Source: Elusimicrobiota bacterium (GTDB lineage: Bacteria > Elusimicrobiota > Elusimicrobia > UBA1565 > UBA9628). From it: a stretch of 64,000 nt of DNA. The position numbers and the translations under genes are program-made. This document shows, one piece after another, positions 26,552 through 34,705 of this stretch (the first letter of the stretch is position 1; each line of letters opens with the position of its first letter). The notes under the pieces are model-generated. The model ran no database searches, was not told where the DNA came from, and was given only the letters and a program-made list of their open reading frames with translations. The stretch lies in the NCBI GenBank assembly GCA_016194705.1, contig JACQAZ010000041.1, positions 124,001 to 188,000 on the forward strand, in the 5' to 3' direction.

Positions 26552-27745
26552 ATGAATAGCGCGCGTTGCGCCTTCGTTATCTGGATCCTGTCGGTCTCGT
26601 CGGCGGCGCGGGCCTCGGACCCGGGCCCCGCGGCGCCCAGCCCCACCATGCCGACGACGAACACCTCCTTCAACGACGTCGACCACAACTTGGCGCAGGC
26701 GGAAATGGCCGTCAGGGAGGTCGAGGCCAAGGCGGCCCAAGCGGGAGGGGCCAAAGGCGGCGCCCCGTGCGAGCAATGCCAGTCGATCGACGGCATCGTG
26801 CAGCAGCTGGCCGCGCTGCCCCGTTTGACGGAGGCCGCGAAGGGTCACGCCGTTCGAGACAGGCTGACCGAGCGGCTGGAAGCGTATTTCCGCTGCGAGG
26901 CGGTCGTCGCGAAGAGCCCGTCGCGCTGCGAACCTCTGCGGCCGTGGGGCAAGGGCGACTACACGGCCAACGACGTACCCTACGACTACTGCTTCAGGGG
27001 TTATCTCGCCTTGGGCATGTTCAAGGGCTTGGCCGGCCATGGCCCGGACGCGGTCAAGTCGTGCGTCGACTCGCTCTCGGACGACCAGGCTCGCGGCGGA
27101 GCGAGGGCCATGCCCTCCGGCGCCGCGCGCTCGATTCCCGAGTACTGCGCGATCATGTCGAAATTCACCGATCCGGAACAGACCTGCGCGAAGGGCGCGA
27201 AGATCGGCGCCCCGCCTCAAGCCCTGCAGTCATGTCGCGAGATCGTCAGCCTCTTGAACGGGCAGCAAGACTGCGAGGGGACGCTGGACAGTCAGTATAA
27301 GCCGCTGTGCCCGGACCTGATCGCCTACCATAAGGCCCTGGCGGCAAAGAACGCCGAGCTCTGCGGCGCCCACGCCGCCTGCCGGGCTCTCATGGGCGGC
27401 GGCGAGAAGAGCTGCCAGCCGGCGCTCGACGACGTCAAGCGTTCCTGCTGCGACTTCTACGCCCGCGTCGGCCCCACCGACCCGCTGCACATCGCCAGCC
27501 CCGAGGTGCGAGCCGATGCCCTCTGGTCCGGCCATGCAAAGGGCCTCGAGACTCTGCTGACGCAGGCGCATGGACGCTTGGTCGAGATGGACGCCGTGAG
27601 CACGAGGCTCGGCGCGACGGCGTTCGCCAAGGAGATCGACTTTCGCGAGGAAAAGATCGCCGACCTGCGTGAACGGTGGCGGCGGCTGAACCTCAAGCTC
27701 CACCCCGCGGCGCCGGCCAAGTCTCCCGCCAGCCGGAAGAAATGA
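26552..27745 (+). CDS. Secreted cysteine-rich family protein upstream of TPR-methylase genes
   Basis: A 397-residue protein from ATG 26552, preceded by the strong ribosome site GGAGGGAGAG; a weak promoter TTCAAT-N17-TACGAT ends near 26507. The signal peptide is about 22 residues. Family landmarks are CEQCQSIDGIVQQLAALP, YDYCFRGYLALGMF, PEYCAIMSKFTDPEQTC, LCPDLIAYHKALAAKN and LCGAHAACRALMGGG, followed by a charged helical tail. Its stop overlaps the start of a cytosolic TPR-methylase-like gene (ATGA), so an exported cysteine-rich protein and a cytosolic fusion protein are made from one message. Function unknown. Confidence 0.85.
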   Translation: MNSARCAFVIWILSVSSAARASDPGPAAPSPTMPTTNTSFNDVDHNLAQAEMAVREVEAKAAQAGGAKGGAPCEQCQSIDGIVQQLAALPRLTEAAKGHAVRDRLTERLEAYFRCEAVVAKSPSRCEPLRPWGKGDYTANDVPYDYCFRGYLALGMFKGLAGHGPDAVKSCVDSLSDDQARGGARAMPSGAARSIPEYCAIMSKFTDPEQTCAKGAKIGAPPQALQSCREIVSLLNGQQDCEGTLDSQYKPLCPDLIAYHKALAAKNAELCGAHAACRALMGGGEKSCQPALDDVKRSCCDFYARVGPTDPLHIASPEVRADALWSGHAKGLETLLTQAHGRLVEMDAVSTRLGATAFAKEIDFREEKIADLRERWRRLNLKLHPAAPAKSPASRKK

Positions 27746-30429
27746 CGGGGCGGCCTGATCCGTTTCAGGCCGTCTTCGACCGAGAAGAGAGCTCGCAAGT
27801 CGTCGAAGGTCTGGGAAGACTGACCCATCTGGGCCGCTCGTCTCGCTACGACCTGCGGCGCCATGGCCTGATGCGCGAGGCGGCCTACCGCAAGGCGCTC
27901 GGCTCGGCGCCGAGCGCGGCGCGCTCCCCCCGTCTTCTAGCGAAGCGCGCGCGGGCCGAGAGGATCCTCGGCTTGGGCGGCGAGGCAAGGCGGGCGCTCG
28001 AGCGGGCCGCGGCGGGGGACCCGCGTTTGCCCGAGGCGCACGCCTGGCTTTGGGAACTCGATTGGGGGGCGGGGCGGCGGCACCCCGCTCCTGCAGGAGG
28101 CATCGACCGGGCCGTGGCCCTGGCTCCGAGAGAGCCCTGCTGGCGGGTCTGGAGGGGGCTGGGCCGCCTTCCGGGCCGCCAAGCGCGCGATCAGGCCGCT
28201 TGCCGGAAGTCCCTGGAGGATTTCGAGGCGGCCCTGGCCCTGGGTCCCGCGTGCGCGCTCGCCCATGCCGGACGGGCCATGGCCTTGACGGGACTGGGAG
28301 GATTGCGCGCGGCCGAGGCGGGCCTGGGCAAGGCCATCCGGCTCGAGCCCCGGCAGGGATGGCTGCACCACTTGCGCGCGCGCGCGCGGCTGGGTCTCAA
28401 AGACTTGGACGGCTTCGTCGCCGATTGCGAGTCGTCGATCCTGCTCGACGAAGCCCTCGGAGACTTCGCCAACATCTTCGGCTCCATGCCCGGCTACTCG
28501 CCCAAGCGTTTGGCCGAGAGGGCCGACCGCTATCTGGCCCGCCATCCGAAGACCTATTGGATGCACGCCTTCCGGGGTGACTGCCGCCGCTCGCCGGAGG
28601 TCGACGATTCGAGCGGCGCGCTCGAGGACCTGGAGACGGCCGTCGCCCTGCGCCCCGATTGTTCCTGGGCCTGGGCTTATCTCTCCCGCGCTCGGTTGAG
28701 CTCCGGGCTCGAGGGGCCGGCTCTCGAGGCGGCCGATCGCGCCGTCTCGCTCGAGCCGGACTGCGGCTGGTACCGTATCTGGCGGGGAGAGATCCGACGC
28801 CGCCTCGGCGAAACCTCGGCGGCGCTGCGCGATTTCGACCGCGGGCTGGCCTTGTCCCCAGACTACGAGCTCGGCTACGCATGGCGCGGGGGCGCGAAAC
28901 TCGCGGCGCGCCGACCCGCGGAAGCCTTGACCGATCTCGAGCTGTCGCTCAAGCTGTTTCCGAACTACGCCTGGGCGCGCGAGCAGCGCGCCCAGGCCTT
29001 GACGGCGTTGGGTCCGGCGCGAAGCCGGAAGGCGGGACGGTCCGGCGACGGACATCTGACTCGCGCCCGGGCCGCGCGCGAGAAGGGAGAACTTGAGGAG
29101 GCTCGGCGCGAGCTGGACGCTCTCGTCCGTCTGAGGTCCGACGCCGCGGCATTCGAGGAGCGGGCCGGGCTGCTTTCCGACATGGGCTTCGTGGTCGAGG
29201 CACTGGCCGACATGGACCGGGCCCTGAAGGAGGCCGGCTCGCAGGCCGGTCTCTACGCCCGGAGGGCGCAATTCCATCTCCAGAGGCGCAACTACCCCGA
29301 GGCCGAAAGCGATCTCGGCCGGGCGATCAAGCTCGCCGCCGGCGATCCTTGGCTCCGGGCCAAGAGGTCCGAGCTTTTCACTTTGACCGACCGTCTACCC
29401 CTGGCCCAGGAGGACCTGGACCGCGCGCTTGCTTTGGCGCCCAAAGAGGAGAGCCTGCGCCTCTCGCGTCTGCGCCTGCTCGTGCAGCGGGGCCTGCGCT
29501 CCCAAGCGGCGGCCGAGATCCGCGCGCTGCTGGGCTCGGGTTCGGAGCGCGGGGCGCTCGAGGCGGTGTTTTACCGCGGCTGCCTCGACTTCAAGGCCGG
29601 CAAGCCCGGCTGCGGAGAGAAGGATTTCAAGAAGCTCATGAAGGACCTGCCGGAGGAAGACCCGCTCTCCATGCGCGCTCGGTTTTACTGGGCCGCCTCG
29701 CGCGCCGCGGACCCGTCGTTTCGAAAGAGGCATCACATGAAAACCCCCAAAGAGAAAACGCCCAAGCTTTTCCTGTGCGGGCTCGGCATCTTCCCGCCGT
29801 ACACGGCCTCGCTCGAGGTCCTGCACGCGCTCAGCCGCTGCGACGTGCTGTTCAACAACGTCGCCGGCCCCGAGGTGCGCGAACTGCTCGCCGAGCTCTG
29901 CGCCGACATCCGCCCGGCCTCGTACCAAGCCTGGCAGGACGAGCCGCGCTGGGCCGACAGCATCTTTCAAGAGCTCGATAAGGGCCGCAAGGTCGGCTTC
30001 GTCACAAGGGGGCACCCCCTCGTGTTCGGGGGCCTGGCCGTCGAGTTGGTCAAGCGCTGCCGCCGCAAGGGCGTGTCCCACGAGACCTTCGGCGCCGTGT
30101 CCTCGATCGACCACCTGCTCGCCTACACGGGCAAGGGCCTGGGCGACGATTTCGGCGGGATCCAGGCCGTCGACGCCCCGGCCGTCGAGCGGGCCAAGTC
30201 GGTGAACACGGCCCTGCCGCTCTTGGCCTGCTTCTACTCGGGTCTCTCGGGGCGCGCCGCCGTCTCGGCCTTCCGCAAAAGCCTCGAGCGCTTCTATCCC
30301 GCCCGCCACGGCTGCTGGATGTTCGGGCCGAAATACGACGCCCCGCCCGCGGTGTTGGCGCTGGGCGAGCTGGAAAAACGCTACCCGGAGATCCACGCAA
30401 GCCTCATGCTGTATGTCCCTCCTTTATAA
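27742..30429 (+). CDS. TPR protein fused to a tetrapyrrole-methylase-like (TP-methylase superfamily) domain
   Basis: 895 residues from ATG 27742, overlapping the stop of the cysteine-rich gene. There is no signal peptide, so it should be cytosolic. Residues about 30-650 are TPR-like helical repeats (for example LEAADRAVSLEPDCGWYRIW). From about 670 a TP-methylase-like domain begins: KLFLCGLGIFPPYTASLEVL, RGHPLVFGGLAVELVKRCRR, FGAVSSIDHLLAYTGKGLG. The glycine-rich first strand and GHP loop are the SAM-site landmarks of the superfamily that includes precorrin methylases, diphthine synthase, RsmI and borosin-type peptide N-methyltransferases. The substrate is not apparent. The stop TAA overlaps the start of the next paralogue (TAATG). 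Confidence 0.85.
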   Translation: MTGRPDPFQAVFDREESSQVVEGLGRLTHLGRSSRYDLRRHGLMREAAYRKALGSAPSAARSPRLLAKRARAERILGLGGEARRALERAAAGDPRLPEAHAWLWELDWGAGRRHPAPAGGIDRAVALAPREPCWRVWRGLGRLPGRQARDQAACRKSLEDFEAALALGPACALAHAGRAMALTGLGGLRAAEAGLGKAIRLEPRQGWLHHLRARARLGLKDLDGFVADCESSILLDEALGDFANIFGSMPGYSPKRLAERADRYLARHPKTYWMHAFRGDCRRSPEVDDSSGALEDLETAVALRPDCSWAWAYLSRARLSSGLEGPALEAADRAVSLEPDCGWYRIWRGEIRRRLGETSAALRDFDRGLALSPDYELGYAWRGGAKLAARRPAEALTDLELSLKLFPNYAWAREQRAQALTALGPARSRKAGRSGDGHLTRARAAREKGELEEARRELDALVRLRSDAAAFEERAGLLSDMGFVVEALADMDRALKEAGSQAGLYARRAQFHLQRRNYPEAESDLGRAIKLAAGDPWLRAKRSELFTLTDRLPLAQEDLDRALALAPKEESLRLSRLRLLVQRGLRSQAAAEIRALLGSGSERGALEAVFYRGCLDFKAGKPGCGEKDFKKLMKDLPEEDPLSMRARFYWAASRAADPSFRKRHHMKTPKEKTPKLFLCGLGIFPPYTASLEVLHALSRCDVLFNNVAGPEVRELLAELCADIRPASYQAWQDEPRWADSIFQELDKGRKVGFVTRGHPLVFGGLAVELVKRCRRKGVSHETFGAVSSIDHLLAYTGKGLGDDFGGIQAVDAPAVERAKSVNTALPLLACFYSGLSGRAAVSAFRKSLERFYPARHGCWMFGPKYDAPPAVLALGELEKRYPEIHASLMLYVPPL

Positions 30430-32327
30430 TGCCTGAGACCGCCTTGGCGCGGGCCGAGCGCCTATTCGCCTCTCAGGGGGAGGCCAGGTCCTATCTGACG
30501 AGCCTCATCGGCGCGGCTCCGGGGGCGCACAAGGCCTGGCGTGAGATCCTCGCCTGCTGCCGGAAAGCCAGGCCCGAGGCGGCCGTCCTGCGGCTTCAAG
30601 GCCGCGCTCTCGCCTTCCTGGGGCAGTCCGGCCCCGCTCTCTCGGCCCTCGACCAAGCCGTCGCCCTCGAGCCGGAAAGCGCGCCCGGCTGGGCCTGGCG
30701 GGGCGAGGCGCGGCTGCTCGCGGGGATGGGCCCCGAGGCGGCCGCCGATCTCGACCGGGCCGTCGAGCTCGATCCAGCCTGGCCGTGGGCGCGCCTCCTG
30801 CGCGCCGTCGGCCGTTTGACCATGGGCGACACCGCGGGCGCGCAAAGCGATCTGGCTCCGGTCCTGTCCGATCCTCGCGCCAAGGAATGCGCCCTGGGCC
30901 TGCGCGCGCTCTTGGAAGGCCAGAACGGGGACCCGGCCAAAGGCGTGCGGCTGCTGGCCGGCGCACAGACCTCCGGCTTTCTGTTTGCGGTCCGCGGCGT
31001 CCTGCGCCGCGGCCTCCAGGACTTCAACGGGAGCCTGGAGGATCTCAACAAAGCCGCCCAAATGGAAGCGACACCGTGGGTGTACTCTCAGCGCGCCGAC
31101 GTCTACAACCGCGCCGGCTTTTTCCGAGAGGCGCTTAAGGACCTCGAGAAGGTCTCCGAGCTGCTGCCGGACTCGGCTCAACCGCACGCCCAGGCCGCCA
31201 ACGTCTATTTCGACCAGGCCTTCTACCCCGAGGCGCTCTCCGAGTTGGAGAAGGCCGTCGAACGCAGCCCGGCCGACCCGGTCCTGATGTCTCGGCGGGC
31301 GCGTTTTTTCCTCGTGCTGGGGCGACTCAAGGACGCCGAAGCGGACTTGAAGCGCGTCGCCAAGCTCGATTCTCAGAACGGCCAGGTCCGTTTCGAGCTG
31401 CTGCAGGTGCTGGCCCTGCAAAATAGATTTTCCGAGGTTCTCTCTGAGATCAACCAGGGCGCGCTCGCGCCGCCCTACGACGACTACCTGCGCGGCTACG
31501 TCGCCTGCCGCCGCGGCCGATATCAGAAAGCGGAGAAGCATTTCCTTTCGGCCGCGAAGGGCGCTGAGGGCTCCTTCAACGAGCGCGTGCGCTTCTACGC
31601 CTTGGTCGCGCGCGTGCTGGGGGCCCCGGCCCCCAAGACTGCGAAGGCCCCGCAGTTCTACCTCTGCGGCATCGGCCTGCACCACCCGTATCAGATCACG
31701 GTCGAGATCCTCCACGCGCTCAACTCGTGCGAGGTTCTCTACAACAATCTCGGCGACCCGCAGGTCTCGGAATTTCTGGGCCTGTTCCGAGCCGAGGTCC
31801 GCGCGGTCACGCGCGTGCCGGGCGAGCCGGCGATGGGGCGGGTGCGGCGGATCATCGCGGGCTTCAAGAAGGGCAGGCCGACGGGCTTCGTGACCCGGAT
31901 CCATCCCTTCATCTACCGGCGCATCGCCAACGACCTCGTGACGGCTTGCCGCGAGAAGGGCATCTCCTTCCACTCCTTCGGTGCCGTCTCGTTGACCGAA
32001 ATCTCATGGGCCCTGGGCTCTTCCGTCGCGGGAGCACCCGTCGGGCCGATGGGAGCGCGCGTCTTCGACATGTGCTGGCTCAACGACCACCCGGAACTGT
32101 TGGAGAGCCGCTATCACATGGTCGTCTACTGCATCGCGGGCTCCGAGCACAGGAGCAGGCTCCACACCCTTCTCTTGAAGCGCTATCCGCCCAAGCACAC
32201 GGTGTATCTGCTCGCGGGTTCGGGCGACAAGGAGCAGGAGGTCGTCGGGCACGAGCTCAGGACTTTCCGGCAGCCGCTCCTCAACGCCGACCTCGGCGCC
32301 GTGCTCTACGCCCCGCCGCGCGCTTAA
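30429..32327 (+). CDS. TPR protein fused to a tetrapyrrole-methylase-like domain
   Basis: 632 residues from ATG 30429, coupled to the upstream paralogue by TAATG. Residues about 10-390 are TPR repeats (LSALDQAVALEPESAPGWAW, LSELEKAVERSPADPVLMSR). The methylase-like domain starts near 408 with FYLCGIGLHHPYQITVEIL, then RIHPFIYRRIANDLVTACR, FGAVSLTEISWALGSS and a C-terminal LAGSGDKEQEV. The GHP loop of the family is IHP here, so SAM binding may be altered. Cytosolic, no signal peptide. Together with the upstream gene it looks like a duplicated pair that could form a heteromer (inference). Confidence 0.85.
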   Translation: MPETALARAERLFASQGEARSYLTSLIGAAPGAHKAWREILACCRKARPEAAVLRLQGRALAFLGQSGPALSALDQAVALEPESAPGWAWRGEARLLAGMGPEAAADLDRAVELDPAWPWARLLRAVGRLTMGDTAGAQSDLAPVLSDPRAKECALGLRALLEGQNGDPAKGVRLLAGAQTSGFLFAVRGVLRRGLQDFNGSLEDLNKAAQMEATPWVYSQRADVYNRAGFFREALKDLEKVSELLPDSAQPHAQAANVYFDQAFYPEALSELEKAVERSPADPVLMSRRARFFLVLGRLKDAEADLKRVAKLDSQNGQVRFELLQVLALQNRFSEVLSEINQGALAPPYDDYLRGYVACRRGRYQKAEKHFLSAAKGAEGSFNERVRFYALVARVLGAPAPKTAKAPQFYLCGIGLHHPYQITVEILHALNSCEVLYNNLGDPQVSEFLGLFRAEVRAVTRVPGEPAMGRVRRIIAGFKKGRPTGFVTRIHPFIYRRIANDLVTACREKGISFHSFGAVSLTEISWALGSSVAGAPVGPMGARVFDMCWLNDHPELLESRYHMVVYCIAGSEHRSRLHTLLLKRYPPKHTVYLLAGSGDKEQEVVGHELRTFRQPLLNADLGAVLYAPPRA

Positions 32328-32355
32328 GCTAGACCGAGGCCGGAGTCCGCGCCCG

Positions 32356-32568
32356 ATGCCGCTGGGTGAACTCGGTCAAACGGCTGTGGCGGTGATCGCC
32401 GATGGCGGCGAGCTGGCGCGGTTGCTGAACCATCTCAGGCTGCCGGCGGAGCTTCCGAAGACCAAGCCATCGAGGGCGCCTCCTGGAAGGACGATGGACG
32501 AGGGCGGGCAGTTGGATCCCGGCCTCGACGAGTGGGAGGGCAAGGAGCAGGCGCCGGGCGACGGCTGA
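32356..32568 (+). pseudogene. Remnant of an IS91-like transposase C-terminus
   Basis: A 70-codon open stretch contains VAVIADGGELARLLNHLRLP followed by a Pro-rich tail and an acidic end. This resembles the end of IS91-family (Y2 transposase) proteins, where a VAVI-x-D...IL-x-HLGLP-x-x-P...PP pattern follows the zinc-finger region. Everything upstream of that segment is missing. It lies in the 535-base gap between the TPR-methylase operon and the next gene. A hairpin follows at 32610-32628. Identification is from pattern memory, so moderate confidence. Confidence 0.5.
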
Positions 32569-32609
32569 ACTCGGTGTCTGAGCGGCGTTCGCCCGAACGG
32601 TGTGGGGGC

Positions 32610-32628
32610 GATCCCCGGAACGGGGATC
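32610..32628 (+). repeat. Hairpin downstream of the IS91-like remnant, possible IS end
   Basis: A perfect 8-bp inverted repeat, GATCCCCG-gaa-CGGGGATC, immediately followed by GAAC. IS91-type elements carry a hairpin at the end toward which the transposase gene reads, next to a tetranucleotide such as GAAC, so this may be the old right end. The rest of the 32328-32863 gap shows only this, the remnant, the 92-bp repeat and about 115 bases with nothing recognisable. Confidence 0.4.
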
Positions 32629-32656
32629 GAACGGTTCACCCACCGATTATACCTCG

Positions 32657-32748
32657 TCGAGGGCTTGACTCGCCGCGGTTTTAGGACAAAACTCTGGGGT
32701 GTGGGATCGAGCACGCGAGGAAAGCGGCCTTCATTTTCTTACGAGGTT
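32657..32748 (+). repeat. 92-bp direct repeat, copy A: promoter plus start of a leaderless ORF
   Basis: Identical base for base to 35962-36053. It contains TTGACT (32665-32670), 17 bases, AAAACT (32688-32693), then seven bases to GTG 32701, which opens a frame of 16 codons ending TCTTACGAGGTT. Downstream of this copy the frame runs into sequence antisense to the 32864-34702 gene, so copy A drives no recognisable gene. Confidence 0.85.
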
Positions 32749-32863
32749 CTGTCTCCACTAATCCGTGAGGGGCTAGCGCTGGTCGGCGCACGGGGCACGG
32801 CGGCCTGGACGACGCGCACGGCGCGCAAGGTCGTGGCGGCGGCGGTGGGGTATCTGATTCTCG

Positions 32864-34702
32864 CTAGGGAGCCGCCTTATCCGTCAAGAACCTCCCGAGC
32901 TTCTTGCACGCGGGCAAGCGGTTTCCTCGACAGGCCTTCTGATAGTAGCGCCTCGCCTCGGCCATGTTGCCTTGCTTCTCATAGACCTGCCCGACCCTGC
33001 GGCAGCCCGTGAGGTTGCTCTCCTGGCAAGAAGTGAGGAAAAGGCTCAGGGTCTCCGGCGCATCCAAGGGATGGGCCGCGTCCATCATGCAATCGTCGTC
33101 CATTTCATCATACTCATCGGGATGGTCGCGCGACACATCGGGATGGTCGCGCACGCATTGGACATACGCTTTCCAATGCGGAAGCGTGCACCTCGCGCGA
33201 GCCTTGCGGTCTTCGAAATGCACCTCATCCCTCATTAGAACGACGCAGTCGCCATACGCGTCCTCCGCGGATTTGTCGCCAGAGATTTTGTTTGCATCCC
33301 CGACGCAGCGGACACCGATGAACGCTTTCTTCGATATGGATTGGAATGCCATATTCGCAGTGGTGCCCCGGTACGTCCAGGCCTTGAGCTGGGGGTCGGA
33401 TTCGTCGAGGGAAGAAGTCCAGTAGCGCTCCTTCGGCACGTCGGGCATAACGACCAGAAATTCATGGTTCCCATCCAATCGTCCCAGCCCCGGCGTGTCA
33501 AGGGAATCATTCAGCGTCTCGCATTCCTCCTTCGTGGGCAGGCGCAGGCCGGGATCTATGTCCCGGCACGTCTTGACGGCGTGCGCATGCGGCTCGGCCG
33601 GCAGGTTGTCGAGCCAGAACAGACCACCGACCTCGACGCCGTTGAGCACCGAACCTCGTGCGCCCCGGCGCTGGACGCGCTTGACCAAGACCCCCTGCGA
33701 GGTGAGGCAGGATTGGGCCAAATTCAGTCTTCGCAGTTCGGAGCAAGGGGGAGCGTCCTGCCCTGTTTTATTCGCGGGGGCCGCGGCCTCGGGCGCCTTT
33801 TGCGGTGCGACGGCAACACGGCGAGCGGCCTCCACGGTGATCGCGCACTTCTGTTCGGGAGTCGTCACGCAATCCACCTTATGCAGAGTAAAATGCGTCC
33901 GTCCACCCCCAAGATCGGTGGCCTTGCCGAACTGCTTGAGCATGTCGGTCAAGTTGGTGGAGAAAGGGAGTTCCCGATGAGGGTTATCGCAAGAATACGT
34001 GACCTCGTCGGCCAGCCCACTGCGAGGCAGCGGCCACGGCTTGACGATCTGGGTGCAGCTCAAATCGATCGCCGAAAGCCTGTTCCCAACGACCTTGAAC
34101 TCTTTGCCCGCGAGAGCGGGGATCATGAAGTGGCTGTCCAGCATCGACAGGACCTTGGCGTCGGGCTCGGGATGGAGCGCGGGATCCAGGGGAGGCGCGG
34201 AGGCATTCAGCGATTCTTCGGATTCACGCTGCTCAGTCTCCAGCTGACGATGAGTTTTCTTTAGGCTTGCCAGCGCCCAGAATTCCTTCTTTGAGAGATT
34301 CCGACCGCGAAAATCCAGGGAACGGTCGCCGACGTTGAAGTACCCCCAATAATACGGTTCCCCTTGATGCGAGAACCGGATGAACCATAGGCCGCCCACT
34401 CCGCATTGCAGCATTGAGATTCGGCCTTGAATCTCGGATCCAGATGCCTTCAGCTTAATGATGTCGTTCGCGAGCATGTTCTTCATCTCTGCGTCTGAAT
34501 AAGCACGGGAGAGGTCTCGCATCATGATCTCGGCGTCACCGCCATGCGCCAAGAGCTTGATTTTGGGATTCGCCGGCGTCTCGATATACCAATCTCCAGG
34601 AACGGTGACAACAAAGCTCTGATCCGAGGATTCCAACTCCGCGGCGAAGGCGATGGGTACAAACGCGAACAACATCGACAGAGCTGTGACGAGAATGTGC
34701 AT
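32864..34702 (-). CDS. Secreted multidomain protein with DUF1566/Lcl-like and Sel1/Hcp-like parts
   Basis: A 612-residue protein with a clear signal peptide (MHILVTALSMLFAFVPIAFA). The N-terminal 150 residues are a beta-rich module of unknown type (SFVVTVPGDWY, LWFIRFSHQGEPYYWGYF). Around 370-470 there is a pattern like Lcl/DUF1566 or formylglycine-enzyme-like lectin domains: GLRLPTKEECETLN, RYWTSSLDES, FIGVRCVGD. The C-terminus has a cysteine-containing Sel1/Hcp-like repeat (LTSCQES..GCRRVGQVYEKQGNMAEARRYYQKAC..ACKKLG). GC is visibly lower than in the flanking operons. It lies three bases downstream of the gene at 34706-35914 and inside the segment bounded by the 92-bp repeats, so it is probable acquired cargo. 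Function unknown. Confidence 0.8.
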   Translation of the reverse strand: MHILVTALSMLFAFVPIAFAAELESSDQSFVVTVPGDWYIETPANPKIKLLAHGGDAEIMMRDLSRAYSDAEMKNMLANDIIKLKASGSEIQGRISMLQCGVGGLWFIRFSHQGEPYYWGYFNVGDRSLDFRGRNLSKKEFWALASLKKTHRQLETEQRESEESLNASAPPLDPALHPEPDAKVLSMLDSHFMIPALAGKEFKVVGNRLSAIDLSCTQIVKPWPLPRSGLADEVTYSCDNPHRELPFSTNLTDMLKQFGKATDLGGGRTHFTLHKVDCVTTPEQKCAITVEAARRVAVAPQKAPEAAAPANKTGQDAPPCSELRRLNLAQSCLTSQGVLVKRVQRRGARGSVLNGVEVGGLFWLDNLPAEPHAHAVKTCRDIDPGLRLPTKEECETLNDSLDTPGLGRLDGNHEFLVVMPDVPKERYWTSSLDESDPQLKAWTYRGTTANMAFQSISKKAFIGVRCVGDANKISGDKSAEDAYGDCVVLMRDEVHFEDRKARARCTLPHWKAYVQCVRDHPDVSRDHPDEYDEMDDDCMMDAAHPLDAPETLSLFLTSCQESNLTGCRRVGQVYEKQGNMAEARRYYQKACRGNRLPACKKLGRFLTDKAAP

Positions 34703-34705
34703 CGA

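Noticed and set aside
32610..32660. A GTTCGATCC string on the minus strand resembling a tRNA T-loop
   Set aside because: The flanking bases do not form a T-stem or acceptor stem; the hairpin is better explained as an IS end.
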